This document shows positions 54,324 to 61,979 of a stretch of DNA of 64,000 bases, piece by piece; the stretch's first letter is position 1, and every line of letters starts with the position of its first letter. A program made the translations under genes and the position numbers. Source of the DNA: Salinimicrobium flavum (GTDB taxonomy: Bacteria; Bacteroidota; Bacteroidia; Flavobacteriales; Flavobacteriaceae); contig NZ_JBHULT010000006.1 in assembly GCF_042684505.1 (NCBI RefSeq), forward strand, positions 372,001 to 436,000, read 5' to 3'. Below the pieces are notes generated by a model, which was not told where the DNA came from, did not search any database, and worked only from the letters and a program-made list of their open reading frames with translations.

Positions 54324-54471
54324 AAATAAAAAAAGGTGGAAAGATCCACCTTTTTTTGCCCCAAATCTACCATGAACTTAACCTACTTATGTTATGGCTC
54401 TGCTAAGATATGTAAACCCCTGATTATCAAAAACTTTTTTAGATAAACTACAGGGAAATTAGTTGAAGAAC
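54324..54471 (-). ncRNA. Putative small RNA, copy 2 of a duplicated element
   Basis: Read on the minus strand, this locus matches the element at 36.1-36.25 kb. The identical core ends at 54410 on its 5' side and runs into the terminator GGTGGA-TCTT-TCCACC plus T-run (54331-54356). Upstream blocks AACTAAT and GTAGTTTATCTAAAAA are conserved at similar spacing, while the stretch between them and the core differs. TAAAATTTTG (54477-54486, minus) is a degenerate -7 candidate at the equivalent position. The locus lies downstream of recJ on the same strand and faces the sod terminator, so no gene follows it. The 5' end is inferred by alignment with copy 1. Confidence 0.65.
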
Positions 54472-54539
54472 CTCAGCAAAATTTTAGTGTAAGAAATAGA
54501 AAACAGATATTAGCTAAAAGGTGAAAAATTACCCCCGTA

Positions 54540-56237
54540 TCAATCGGGATTTATATCCTTTATTTTCAATTGGATACTTATATTCCCGTTGAACTCATTT
54601 TCTTCTATAGCATAAACCGCTTTTACTTTTGCTCCATCAGTCAATAATTCGCATTTTTCACCAATTCCGAAGCCAATCCCATCGAAACTTACAGGAGATG
54701 TTCCCTGTTTCAACCTGCATTTAAGGTGAGAAGCATCTGCTCCTACGCATTTTGCAAAACCGGTGTCTTTTAGACCACGCGTCATAAATACCGGACTCAT
54801 ATTGCCCGGGCCAAAAGGAGCGAACTGTTTGAGGATGCGATAGAATTTCGGGGTAATCTCCTTCAGGTCAAGCTCTGCATCTATAGCTATTTCAGGGATC
54901 AAAAGGTTCCTGTCAATGCTTGCAGCAACTACTTCTTCAAACTTCCTTTTAAAATTTTCATACTGTTCAGACAGCATAGTTAGCCCGGCAGCATATTTAT
55001 GTCCTCCAAATTGTTCTATGTATTCACTGCAGCTTTCAAGTGCATCATATACATCAAAGCCTTTCACAGATCTTGCTGATGCCGCCAGTCTATCACCGCT
55101 ACGAGTAAAAACCAGCGTTGGCCGGTAATAGGTTTCGGTAAGTCTTGAGGCGACGATCCCTATCACTCCTTTATGCCAGTTGTCGCGGTAAACTACAGTT
55201 GTGAGTCGTTCCTGCTCCTTTAGCTCGTCAATTTGCGCAAGTGCCTCCACGGTAATTGTCTTATCTGTTTCCCGGCGGTGCTGATTATAAGTTTCAATTT
55301 CGGCGGCAAAGATCCCGGCCCGGTCTTCATCTTGTTCGGTAAGCAGGTTCACAGCGTGCAGCCCGTGTTTCATTCGTCCGGCCGCATTGATACGCGGGGC
55401 AATGATGAAAACAACATCTGTTATGGTGAGCTGCTGCTTTTTCACCTGTTCCAGGATGGCCTGAAAACCTGCCCGCGGGGCGGTATTTATAACATTTAAT
55501 CCGTGGTAAGCCAGGATCCTGTTTTCCCCGGTAATCGGCACGATGTCTGCTCCAATGGCTGTGGCCACAAGATCAAGGTAAGGGATAAGAAGTTCAAAAG
55601 GCTCCCCCCGTTTTTCATTCAGAGCCTGTAGAAGCTTGAATCCAACCCCGCAGCCACATAATTCTTTATAGGGGTACTCACAATCTTCCCTTTTTGGATC
55701 AAGGACCGCAACAGCATCAGGGATCTGCTTTCCGGGGCGGTGATGGTCACATATAATGAAATCAATTTTCTTCTCTGAAGCATACGCCACCTTTTCGATT
55801 GCCTTAATTCCGCAGTCGAGAGCAATAATGAGCGAAATATCGTTATCTGCCGCGAAATCAATTCCCTTATATGAAACCCCATATCCTTCGTCGTAACGGT
55901 CTGGTATATACGTTGCTACATTTGGATAGAAACTTTTTAGATAAGAAGAAACGAGGGCGACGCTGGTTGTCCCGTCAACATCATAATCTCCGTAAACCAT
56001 GATATTTTCGCCGTTTGAAATTGCCTGCAGTATTCGCATAACAGCCGGTTCCATATCCTTCATCAGGAAAGGGTCGTGAAGGTCCTCAAGCGAAGGCCTG
56101 AAGAATTTCCTTGCTTCCTCATAGGTATTTATTCCCCGCTGAACCAACAGTGATGCTATAGGTTTACCCACCCCCAGTTCTTTGGTTAGTCGAATTACCG
56201 TCTCCGGGTCAGGTTTAGGTTTAAGGGTCCAGCGCAT
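54540..56237 (-). CDS. recJ: Single-stranded-DNA-specific exonuclease RecJ
   Basis: RecJ is a DHH-family 5'-3' exonuclease in recombination and mismatch repair. Motifs are GDYDVDGTTSVAL (motif I, about 80-92), ALDCGIK, the DHH motif in CDHHRPG, and a DHHA1 domain with ASRLTETYYRPTLVF and GGHKYAAGLT. The C-terminal OB-fold follows. The length of 565 is normal. The -7-type TACTTTTG at 56251-56258 on the minus strand is 13 bp upstream of the start. Confidence 0.96.
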   Translation of the reverse strand: MRWTLKPKPDPETVIRLTKELGVGKPIASLLVQRGINTYEEARKFFRPSLEDLHDPFLMKDMEPAVMRILQAISNGENIMVYGDYDVDGTTSVALVSSYLKSFYPNVATYIPDRYDEGYGVSYKGIDFAADNDISLIIALDCGIKAIEKVAYASEKKIDFIICDHHRPGKQIPDAVAVLDPKREDCEYPYKELCGCGVGFKLLQALNEKRGEPFELLIPYLDLVATAIGADIVPITGENRILAYHGLNVINTAPRAGFQAILEQVKKQQLTITDVVFIIAPRINAAGRMKHGLHAVNLLTEQDEDRAGIFAAEIETYNQHRRETDKTITVEALAQIDELKEQERLTTVVYRDNWHKGVIGIVASRLTETYYRPTLVFTRSGDRLAASARSVKGFDVYDALESCSEYIEQFGGHKYAAGLTMLSEQYENFKRKFEEVVAASIDRNLLIPEIAIDAELDLKEITPKFYRILKQFAPFGPGNMSPVFMTRGLKDTGFAKCVGADASHLKCRLKQGTSPVSFDGIGFGIGEKCELLTDGAKVKAVYAIEENEFNGNISIQLKIKDINPD

Positions 56238-56250
56238 GTATTATTTTTTT

Positions 56251-56258
56251 CAAAAGTA
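56251..56258 (-). promoter_or_regulatory. -7 element upstream of recJ
   Basis: The minus strand reads TACTTTTG, matching TAnnTTTG, just before the recJ start. No convincing -33 box is present. Confidence 0.45.
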
Positions 56259-56397
56259 CAGATTGTTTCAATTTATACGTTCTTACAATGTTCTCAAAAA
56301 GGTAAGAAATGAAGAAAATTCTTTCTGTAAGATGTGCTAAAATGAATTTTTCACAAGCTTCTTATTTTTTTATAAATTAGTGTCAAATTATTTCAGA

Positions 56398-56732
56398 ATG
56401 AGAAGATTAAGCTTAATAGCAATTGCAGTTTTTTTCTATGCTTGCAATAATCTGCAGACTCTGGGGAAGTAGTTTCTATTTCAAATACTGAGACCATGGA
56501 ATTTTTTCTTGCCAGCGCCAGGCCTGTTGAAGGCAGATTCAGCATCACAACTCAGGCAGAACATTTTACTGTTAGTGAGATCCAGCATCGGGATCAGGGT
56601 GTCTGTTACGTTTATAAACCTGAAGAAGGATATACTGGCGCCGATCTTGTAGAGATAAAAAGAGCTGATTCAGACGGAGCAAATATCTATTCGGAAACGA
56701 TCACCACCTTCACTATTAAAGTGACTAATTGA
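56398..56732 (+). pseudogene. Small lipoprotein gene with a frameshift
   Basis: An ATG at 56398 opens a good lipoprotein signal (MRRLSLIAIAVFFYAC) that hits a stop after 24 codons. In another frame, open from just after the lipobox (SADSGEVVSISNTETM), a coding-quality sequence continues to 56732. Adding one A to the AATAAT stretch near 56446-56452 would fuse the parts into a 111-residue lipoprotein beginning CNKSADSGEV after the cleavage site. The second half alone, from the ATG at 56496, would lack any export signal. It is either a real frameshift mutation or a sequencing error. I do not recognise the family. Confidence 0.65.
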
Positions 56733-56733
56733 T

Positions 56734-57405
56734 TTATTTCCTTCCTCCTACAATAACCACAATTTCCCCTTTAGGTGGCTTTTGCTCGTAATGCTTTAAT
56801 ACTTCCTCAGCAGTGCCTCGTATGGTCTCCTCATGCAGTTTGGTGATCTCACGGGAAACCGATACCGGTCTCTCTGCCCCAAAATATTCCACAAATTGTG
56901 ATAGGGTCTTCAGGAGTTTATGCGGGGATTCATAGAGAATGATGGTGCGGGTCTCTTCGGCCAGAACCTGTAGCCGTGTCTGGCGACCTTTCTTAACAGG
57001 TAGAAAACCTTCAAAAACAAATTTATCATTGGGCAGGCCGCTGTTTACCAAAGCCGGTACAAAGGCTGTGGCTCCCGGCAGGCAATCAACTTCTATTCCT
57101 GCCTCCACACAGGCACGGGTTAACAAGAATCCGGGGTCACTTATTGCCGGGGTACCGGCATCACTTATAAGGGCAACGGTTTTCCCGTTTTGTATTTGTC
57201 TTACCACGTTCTCCACGGTCTTATGCTCGTTGTGCATATGATGGCTCTGCATGGGGGTATTGATGTCATAATGCTTGAGAAGTTTCCCGCTGGTACGGGT
57301 ATCTTCGGCGAGAATAAGATCAACTTCCTTGAGTACCCTGAGGGCTCTCAGTGTAATATCCTCCAGATTTCCTATAGGAGTAGGTACCAGAAAAAGTTTA
57401 GACAT
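56734..57405 (-). CDS. rsmI: 16S rRNA (cytidine(1402)-2'-O)-methyltransferase
   Basis: RsmI methylates the ribose of C1402 in 16S rRNA. The family signature LFLVPTPIGNLEDITLRAL opens the protein, followed by AEDTRTSGKLL, ISDAGTPAISDPGFLL and YESPHKLLKTL, typical of the tetrapyrrole-methylase-like fold that binds S-adenosylmethionine. The length of 223 is slightly short because the C-terminal helical domain is reduced. It lies 17 bp after the repeat-bearing hypothetical gene. Confidence 0.95.
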   Translation of the reverse strand: MSKLFLVPTPIGNLEDITLRALRVLKEVDLILAEDTRTSGKLLKHYDINTPMQSHHMHNEHKTVENVVRQIQNGKTVALISDAGTPAISDPGFLLTRACVEAGIEVDCLPGATAFVPALVNSGLPNDKFVFEGFLPVKKGRQTRLQVLAEETRTIILYESPHKLLKTLSQFVEYFGAERPVSVSREITKLHEETIRGTAEEVLKHYEQKPPKGEIVVIVGGRK

Positions 57406-57422
57406 AATTTACCTTTTCCCGC

Positions 57423-58238
57423 TTATTCAAATCTGCTTTCAATGATGGTAAGGAAACGGGTCTCGTAATCCTCTTTGCCTTCCCAGTTGTTATAATCGGG
57501 TTTCACCATATTGGCAACAAAGTTAAGGGCTTCCTCTTTGGATTTTATGGTATTCAACTGTGACAGAACACGGTTATAATCTGTTGTGCTACCATCAAAA
57601 AGATGCCTTACGAACGCGTGCCTGTCGTTCACCCCAATATTGATCCCTTTTTTAAGGCGTTCGTTAAGTGACCTTGGTTTTTCAGACGGCGATTGCCCCG
57701 TGCCTACCGGTTCAAACTTTGGCAGGTTATCGTAGTGTACCCCGCCAATGTCTTCCATATCGTTCTTTTGGTATTTCCTGGGTTGGATGCTTTCAAAAAG
57801 ATCATCCAGGTCCTGGGTTTCGGCGGGCATCTGGGCCACAATATCCTTTATCTTTTCGGTATTAGGTTCGGTGATGGCTTCAGAGTCATTAAATTCAAGG
57901 CCCGAGGGGGCATATTCCTCATCTGAAGCAGTGAATAAGTCCTCCTCCTGTTCAGAAGGAGCCTTAACCGATTGGGCCGTTTTTACAACTCCGGAAGTTT
58001 CCTCTTTCTTTTTGGCAGGAGCCTTAACTTCCTGTGAGGTCTTTACAATTTCAGCTTTCTCTTCCTTCTTCTCTTCAGAAGCAAAAAGGTTGGATTGGGT
58101 GAAATCAAGCACCGTCAATTTCTCGTAAAGCTGCCTGGTAAGTTCCTTCAAATGAGCTGTAGAGATATCCTCGCGTTTACTCCTGGAAATTATTTTTTCG
58201 GCTAAAGTTACCAGTTCCTCTTGCAATTGCTTCTTCAT
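57423..58238 (-). CDS. Hypothetical protein with internal repeat and conserved C-terminal helical domain
   Basis: I do not recognise a named family. The 271-residue protein has a helical N-terminus of about 50 residues (KQLQEELVTLAEKIIS...), a charged, disorder-like middle with two copies of a roughly 19-residue unit (VKTSQEVKAPAKKKEE and VKTAQSVKAPSEQEED), and an acidic segment. A likely folded C-terminus has NIGVNDRHAFVRHLFDGSTTDYNRVLSQLNTI and WEGKEDYETRFLTIIESRF. No signal peptide or membrane helix is seen. It is divergent from tdk and precedes rsmI, probably in one operon. Confidence 0.75.
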   Translation of the reverse strand: MKKQLQEELVTLAEKIISRSKREDISTAHLKELTRQLYEKLTVLDFTQSNLFASEEKKEEKAEIVKTSQEVKAPAKKKEETSGVVKTAQSVKAPSEQEEDLFTASDEEYAPSGLEFNDSEAITEPNTEKIKDIVAQMPAETQDLDDLFESIQPRKYQKNDMEDIGGVHYDNLPKFEPVGTGQSPSEKPRSLNERLKKGINIGVNDRHAFVRHLFDGSTTDYNRVLSQLNTIKSKEEALNFVANMVKPDYNNWEGKEDYETRFLTIIESRFE

Positions 58239-58278
58239 AACTTTCCTCCTTATGAATTAAATACGGTTGTATTTTTAA

Positions 58279-58286
58279 TAAATTTG
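58279..58286 (+). promoter_or_regulatory. -7 element upstream of tdk
   Basis: TAAATTTG matches TAnnTTTG, 52 bp before the tdk ATG. The -33 region has no clear TTTG. Confidence 0.45.
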
Positions 58287-58338
58287 TATCACCTTTATAA
58301 AAAAGCGAAGTTCGTTTTTTGGACTTGAAAAATACAAA

Positions 58339-59007
58339 ATGTTTCTCGAAAATACAGTAAATCACAAGGAGCAATTTGGGTGGATTGAAGTAATATGCGG
58401 TTCAATGTTCTCGGGGAAGACAGAAGAGCTGATTCGCAGGCTCAAGCGCGCAAAATTTGCCAAACAAAAAGTGGAGATCTTTAAACCGGCAATAGACACC
58501 CGTTACAATGAAGAAATGGTAGTGTCACATGATTCCAATGAAATAAGATCTACCCCGGTTCCGGCTGCAGCAAACATTCGTTTGCTGGCAGATGACTGCG
58601 ATGTGGTAGGGATCGATGAGGCCCAGTTCTTTGATGATGAGATCGTTTCAGTGTGTAATGACCTTGCCAACAAAGGGATAAGGGTGATCGTGGCAGGGCT
58701 GGACATGGATTTTAAAGGCAATCCTTTTGGGCCTATGCCCAATCTTATGGCTACTGCAGAATATGTCACCAAAGTACACGCTGTATGCACCCGCACCGGT
58801 AATCTGGCTCAATACAGTTATAGAAAAACGGCCAATGAAGACCTGGTGATGCTGGGGGAGACCCAGGAATATGAACCTCTAAGCCGTGCCGCATATTATA
58901 AAGCCCGCTTACAGGAAAAATTGAAGAACTTTGAGGTACACGACCCTGAAGAAGTGAACGACAACAAAAGAAGTGAACATGCCGAAAGCCAGGGAGACCG
59001 TACTTGA
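58339..59007 (+). CDS. tdk: Thymidine kinase
   Basis: This is a type II thymidine kinase with P-loop GSMFSGKTEELIRR, Walker B IDEAQFFDDE, and the substrate lasso around YRKTANEDLVMLGE. The zinc site usual for the type is largely lost. The normal CxxC appears as CTRT in HAVCTRTGNLAQ, and the C-terminal Cys pair is replaced by AAYYKARL. The length of 222 is normal. It salvages thymidine to dTMP. It overlaps the alanine racemase gene by 29 bp. Confidence 0.93.
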   Translation: MFLENTVNHKEQFGWIEVICGSMFSGKTEELIRRLKRAKFAKQKVEIFKPAIDTRYNEEMVVSHDSNEIRSTPVPAAANIRLLADDCDVVGIDEAQFFDDEIVSVCNDLANKGIRVIVAGLDMDFKGNPFGPMPNLMATAEYVTKVHAVCTRTGNLAQYSYRKTANEDLVMLGETQEYEPLSRAAYYKARLQEKLKNFEVHDPEEVNDNKRSEHAESQGDRT

Positions 59008-60088
59008 GATAGATCTGAATGCCCTTGAACATAATTACCGCTATTTACGGTCTAAAGTAGACCAGACCGTTAAAATGATGGCTGTGGTAAAAGCTTTTGG
59101 CTACGGAAGTGATGTGGTGGCAATTGCAAAAAAACTTACCGGTCTTGGAGTAGATTATCTGGCTGTAGCTTATACCTCTGAAGGGGTTTCCCTCCGAAAA
59201 GCCGGGATCGAGCTGCCCATTATGGTGCTACACCCACAGTCCTATAATTTTGAGGAGATCATAAACAACTGTCTGGAACCAAGCCTTTACAGCGAATTTG
59301 TGCTAAAGGAGTTCATCGCTACCGCCAAAAAACTCAAACAAAAACATTATCCCGTTCATATCAAGTTCAATACCGGACTTAACCGACTGGGCTTTTCAGA
59401 AAAAGAAACCGGGACCCTGAAGGAACTCCTTACCGGCACAGATGCGGTAAAAGCAGCATCCTTTTTTTCTCATCTGGCTGCAAGTGAGGACTGGAAAGAA
59501 AGGGAATTTACTTTGGAACAGATCTATACCTTTAAAAGGATCGCCTCCCAATTGGTGGATGCGTTGGGATACCGACCCCTTCTCCATATTTGTAATACCT
59601 CAGGGATCCTCAACTATCCCGAAGCTGCTTTTGATATGGTGCGAACCGGAATTGGTTTGTACGGCTTCGGAAATGAACAGCAGGAAGACCAGAGACTACA
59701 ACCTATCGGGACACTTAAAACCATCATTTCCCAGATCCATGAGCTCCAAAAAGGCGATTCTGTGGGCTATAACCGTGCCTTTATTGCTTCTAAACCCACA
59801 AAGACAGCTACCTTGCCCATTGGTCACGCAGACGGGATCAACAGGCAGTACGGCAACGGCCGGGCCGGGGTAATTGTGAACGGGAATTATGCTCCCATCA
59901 TTGGAAATGTCTGCATGGATATGCTCATGATAGACATTACAGGAATTGAATGTGAAGAAGGGGATGAAGTGATCATCTTTGGGGGACCTCAACATGCAAC
60001 CGCTTTTGCAGAAAAAGGGAATACTATTTCCTATGAACTCATTACCGGCATTTCCCAAAGGGTTAAGCGTGTTATAGTTGAAAAATAA
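58979..60088 (+). CDS. alr: Alanine racemase
   Basis: This PLP enzyme makes D-alanine for peptidoglycan. The PLP lysine is in MMAVVKAFGYGSDV, the second catalytic base Tyr in GDSVGYNRAF, and the metal or carbamate region in VCMDMLMID. I start it at the ATG at 58979, giving MPKARETVLEIDLNALEHNYRYLRS. The GTG 6 bp upstream is less likely. Its start lies inside the end of tdk, so expression is coupled. Confidence 0.95.
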   Translation: MPKARETVLEIDLNALEHNYRYLRSKVDQTVKMMAVVKAFGYGSDVVAIAKKLTGLGVDYLAVAYTSEGVSLRKAGIELPIMVLHPQSYNFEEIINNCLEPSLYSEFVLKEFIATAKKLKQKHYPVHIKFNTGLNRLGFSEKETGTLKELLTGTDAVKAASFFSHLAASEDWKEREFTLEQIYTFKRIASQLVDALGYRPLLHICNTSGILNYPEAAFDMVRTGIGLYGFGNEQQEDQRLQPIGTLKTIISQIHELQKGDSVGYNRAFIASKPTKTATLPIGHADGINRQYGNGRAGVIVNGNYAPIIGNVCMDMLMIDITGIECEEGDEVIIFGGPQHATAFAEKGNTISYELITGISQRVKRVIVEK

Positions 60089-60124
60089 TTCCTACATTTA
60101 AGGAACCAACCAATCTTTAATCCA

Positions 60125-60553
60125 ATGCCGTTTTTAAAAGATTTCAAGGCTTTCCTCCTGAAAGGGGATATCATTGCCCTTGCTACTGCAGTAGTTATAG
60201 GCGCAGCATTTAACAAGATCGTTTCTTCTGCCGTAGAAGATATCATTATGCCAGTCATAGGGGTGATGACCGGAGGGGTAGATTTCTCTGCACAATTCAT
60301 TTCCCTGGACGGGAACAATTATGAATCGCTTGAAGCAGCCCGGGAAGTTGAAGCCGCTGTCATTACCTATGGCAATGTGATACAGGCCGTCATTTATTTC
60401 GTGATCGTCGCTTTTTTCATCTTTCTTGTACTTAGAGCATATGAACGTACTAAAACTAAAAAAGAAGCCCCAAAGGTAACAGAACCCAAAGGGCCTTCTC
60501 AGGAGGAATTGCTTACCGAGATCAGGGACGAACTGAGAAAGAAGAATAGTTGA
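60125..60553 (+). CDS. mscL: Large-conductance mechanosensitive channel
   Basis: This 142-residue protein has two membrane helices: the first, pore-lining one is KGDIIALATAVVIGAAFNKIVSSAVEDIIMPVIG, and the second is GNVIQAVIYFVIVAFFIFLVLRAY. A C-terminal amphipathic helix ends in LLTEIRDELRKKNS. It opens under hypo-osmotic stress to release solutes. The N-terminal FLKDFKAFLLKGD amphipathic segment is typical. The stop codon forms the start of the left direct repeat at 60551. Confidence 0.96.
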   Translation: MPFLKDFKAFLLKGDIIALATAVVIGAAFNKIVSSAVEDIIMPVIGVMTGGVDFSAQFISLDGNNYESLEAAREVEAAVITYGNVIQAVIYFVIVAFFIFLVLRAYERTKTKKEAPKVTEPKGPSQEELLTEIRDELRKKNS

Positions 60554-60571
60554 AAAACCTGATCCTTCACC
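60551..60571 (+). repeat. Direct repeat, left copy
   Basis: This 21-bp stretch matches 61476-61496 at 20 of 21 positions. It begins with the TGA stop of mscL and, preceded by a T instead of an A, reads like the start of the downstream 81-residue gene (LKNLILH against MKNLILH). Confidence 0.75.
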
Positions 60572-60727
60572 ATATTCCCACTCTTCTCACGAGGTCATGA
60601 AATTTAATTTTCGGGAGGTGGTATTGCTACCACTGAGTGGGGTACAGGTGTTTCGGGAGGAAATGGAAGAAAATATTTTTAAAACCAATACCCAGAGAAC
60701 CTCTGGGTCCTAATTTAAATAGATAAA

Positions 60728-61462
60728 ATGAATAGGTTAATTGTTTATGTTATTATGGTTTTTAGTCTGATTTCCTGTGAAAAGGAGGAGCCTGAAACTT
60801 TTTCCACTCATTTGGAAGGAGATCTAAGGATTCAATCGAGTGCAGATTTAGATGATCCTCAAATACGATCATATGAGACCATCACCGGGAATCTTGTCAT
60901 AGTAGATACCTATGACACTGATGATTTAAAAAAACTTCAGAAATTAAAAGAGGTGAACGGAATAATTATTAAAGACAATCAAAGCCTGAAAACATTAGAA
61001 GGTCTGGAGCAAATTGAAAGTCTGGAATTTTTAGAAATTGAAAATAACCCAGCTCTAAGATCTTTATCGGGGCTGGAAAATTTACAGGAAATTTCGGAAT
61101 CTTTAAGGATAGTAAATAATGATTCCCTGGAAGGTTTGGGAAGTCTAAAAAAATTAACTACAATTGGGAATCAATTTTTTCTCTACGACAATTTTTCTTT
61201 AACGAATCTGAATGGTTTGGAAAGTTTAGAGGGAGTTACCCAGCTCCTTATTTTAAATAATATTAATTTGATCAATATTAATTCATTGGAAAATTTGTCT
61301 TCCTCTTTAGATGTAAGAATTGATTCCAATGATTCATTAAACAATTTCTGCGGAATTCTGAATTTAATGCAGGCTGATAATCCGGCTATGTATTTCATTG
61401 CCAGAAATAATCTTTATAATCCCAGCCTGGAAGATCTAAAGAATGGGGATTGCCAGTTATAA
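60728..61462 (+). CDS. Leucine-rich lipoprotein, receptor-L-domain-like
   Basis: A lipoprotein signal (lipobox LISC, Cys17) is followed by repeats of the LxxLxGLExLxxLxxLxIxxN type, for example SLKTLEGLEQIESLEFLEIENNPALRSLSGLENLQ. The pattern is irregular and resembles the receptor-L-domain-like leucine-rich proteins found on Bacteroidetes surfaces. The gene is noticeably richer in A and T than its neighbours. It lies inside a roughly 900-bp segment bounded by a direct repeat, with a hairpin CCCAGAG-AAC-CTCTGGG (60691-60707) before it, so it looks like an insertion between mscL and the 81-residue gene. Binding partner unknown. Confidence 0.8.
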   Translation: MNRLIVYVIMVFSLISCEKEEPETFSTHLEGDLRIQSSADLDDPQIRSYETITGNLVIVDTYDTDDLKKLQKLKEVNGIIIKDNQSLKTLEGLEQIESLEFLEIENNPALRSLSGLENLQEISESLRIVNNDSLEGLGSLKKLTTIGNQFFLYDNFSLTNLNGLESLEGVTQLLILNNINLININSLENLSSSLDVRIDSNDSLNNFCGILNLMQADNPAMYFIARNNLYNPSLEDLKNGDCQL

Positions 61463-61474
61463 CTTAGGAGAACA

Positions 61475-61720
61475 ATGAAAAACCTCATCCTTCACCTTTT
61501 TGCAATTTTCACCCCTGCCGTCCTTCTGGCAGTAACATGGAAATTAATGATCCCCGAAGTAGCCCTGGCTCTGTTGTTTGCCTATGTATTTGTTTACCGG
61601 ACATGGCTTGATGGCTCCAGGTTGTACCAAAAAGGACTGATCCCCAAAAGAGACATCTGGAAAATTGTTTACAACGGGGACCGTGCAAATCATTTTAAAG
61701 AATTATATTTACGTAAGTAG
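61475..61720 (+). CDS. Small two-helix membrane protein
   Basis: The 81-residue product has an N-terminal membrane segment (LHLFAIFTPAVLLAVTW), a second one (VALALLFAYVFVYRTWL) and a basic, Tyr-rich C-terminal tail (YQKGLIPKRDIWKIVYNG...). No family is recognised. Its first 22 bases are duplicated at the end of mscL, which suggests that it originally followed or overlapped mscL. Confidence 0.7.
   Translation: MKNLILHLFAIFTPAVLLAVTWKLMIPEVALALLFAYVFVYRTWLDGSRLYQKGLIPKRDIWKIVYNGDRANHFKELYLRK
61476..61496 (+). repeat. Direct repeat, right copy
   Basis: This copy forms the 5' coding end of the 81-residue membrane protein gene and matches 60551-60571 with one mismatch (C against G at position 11). 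Confidence 0.75.
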
Positions 61721-61766
61721 AAGAAAGCTCGTAGTAACCGCTACACTGCATATATTTAAAACCCTA

Positions 61767-61796
61767 AACCACGCCCGTAAAGCGTGGTTCTTTTTT
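61767..61796 (+). terminator. Terminator after the small membrane protein gene
   Basis: AACCACGC (61767-61774) pairs with GCGTGGTT (61782-61789) and is followed by CTTTTTT. It closes the tdk-alr-mscL region. Confidence 0.88.
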
Positions 61797-61896
61797 GAAA
61801 CAACTTTCATATTTAACTATTTGTGAAAAGTGGTTATAAAAATTTGTTTTTTAGCTTTTTATGGCCTCAGGATTCTTTTAATAATCAGGAGTGCAA

Positions 61897-61904
61897 TATC
61901 TTTG
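61897..61904 (+). promoter_or_regulatory. -7 element upstream of asd
   Basis: TATCTTTG matches TAnnTTTG, 75 bp before the asd ATG. The rest of the 259-bp gap holds the preceding terminator and nothing else I can identify. Confidence 0.5.
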
Positions 61905-61979
61905 CCGCCAAACAGAGAGATAATATTTCCCTCTTCTTTCTTCGGAAGAAAAAGAGGATAAAATAAAGAACACATTAAT

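Noticed and set aside
60573..60727. Hairpins GTGGTA-TTGC-TACCAC (60619-60634) and CCCAGAG-AAC-CTCTGGG (60691-60707) as terminators or a riboswitch
   Set aside because: Neither is followed by a T-run, and no aptamer-like structure could be built. They may only be debris of the inserted segment.
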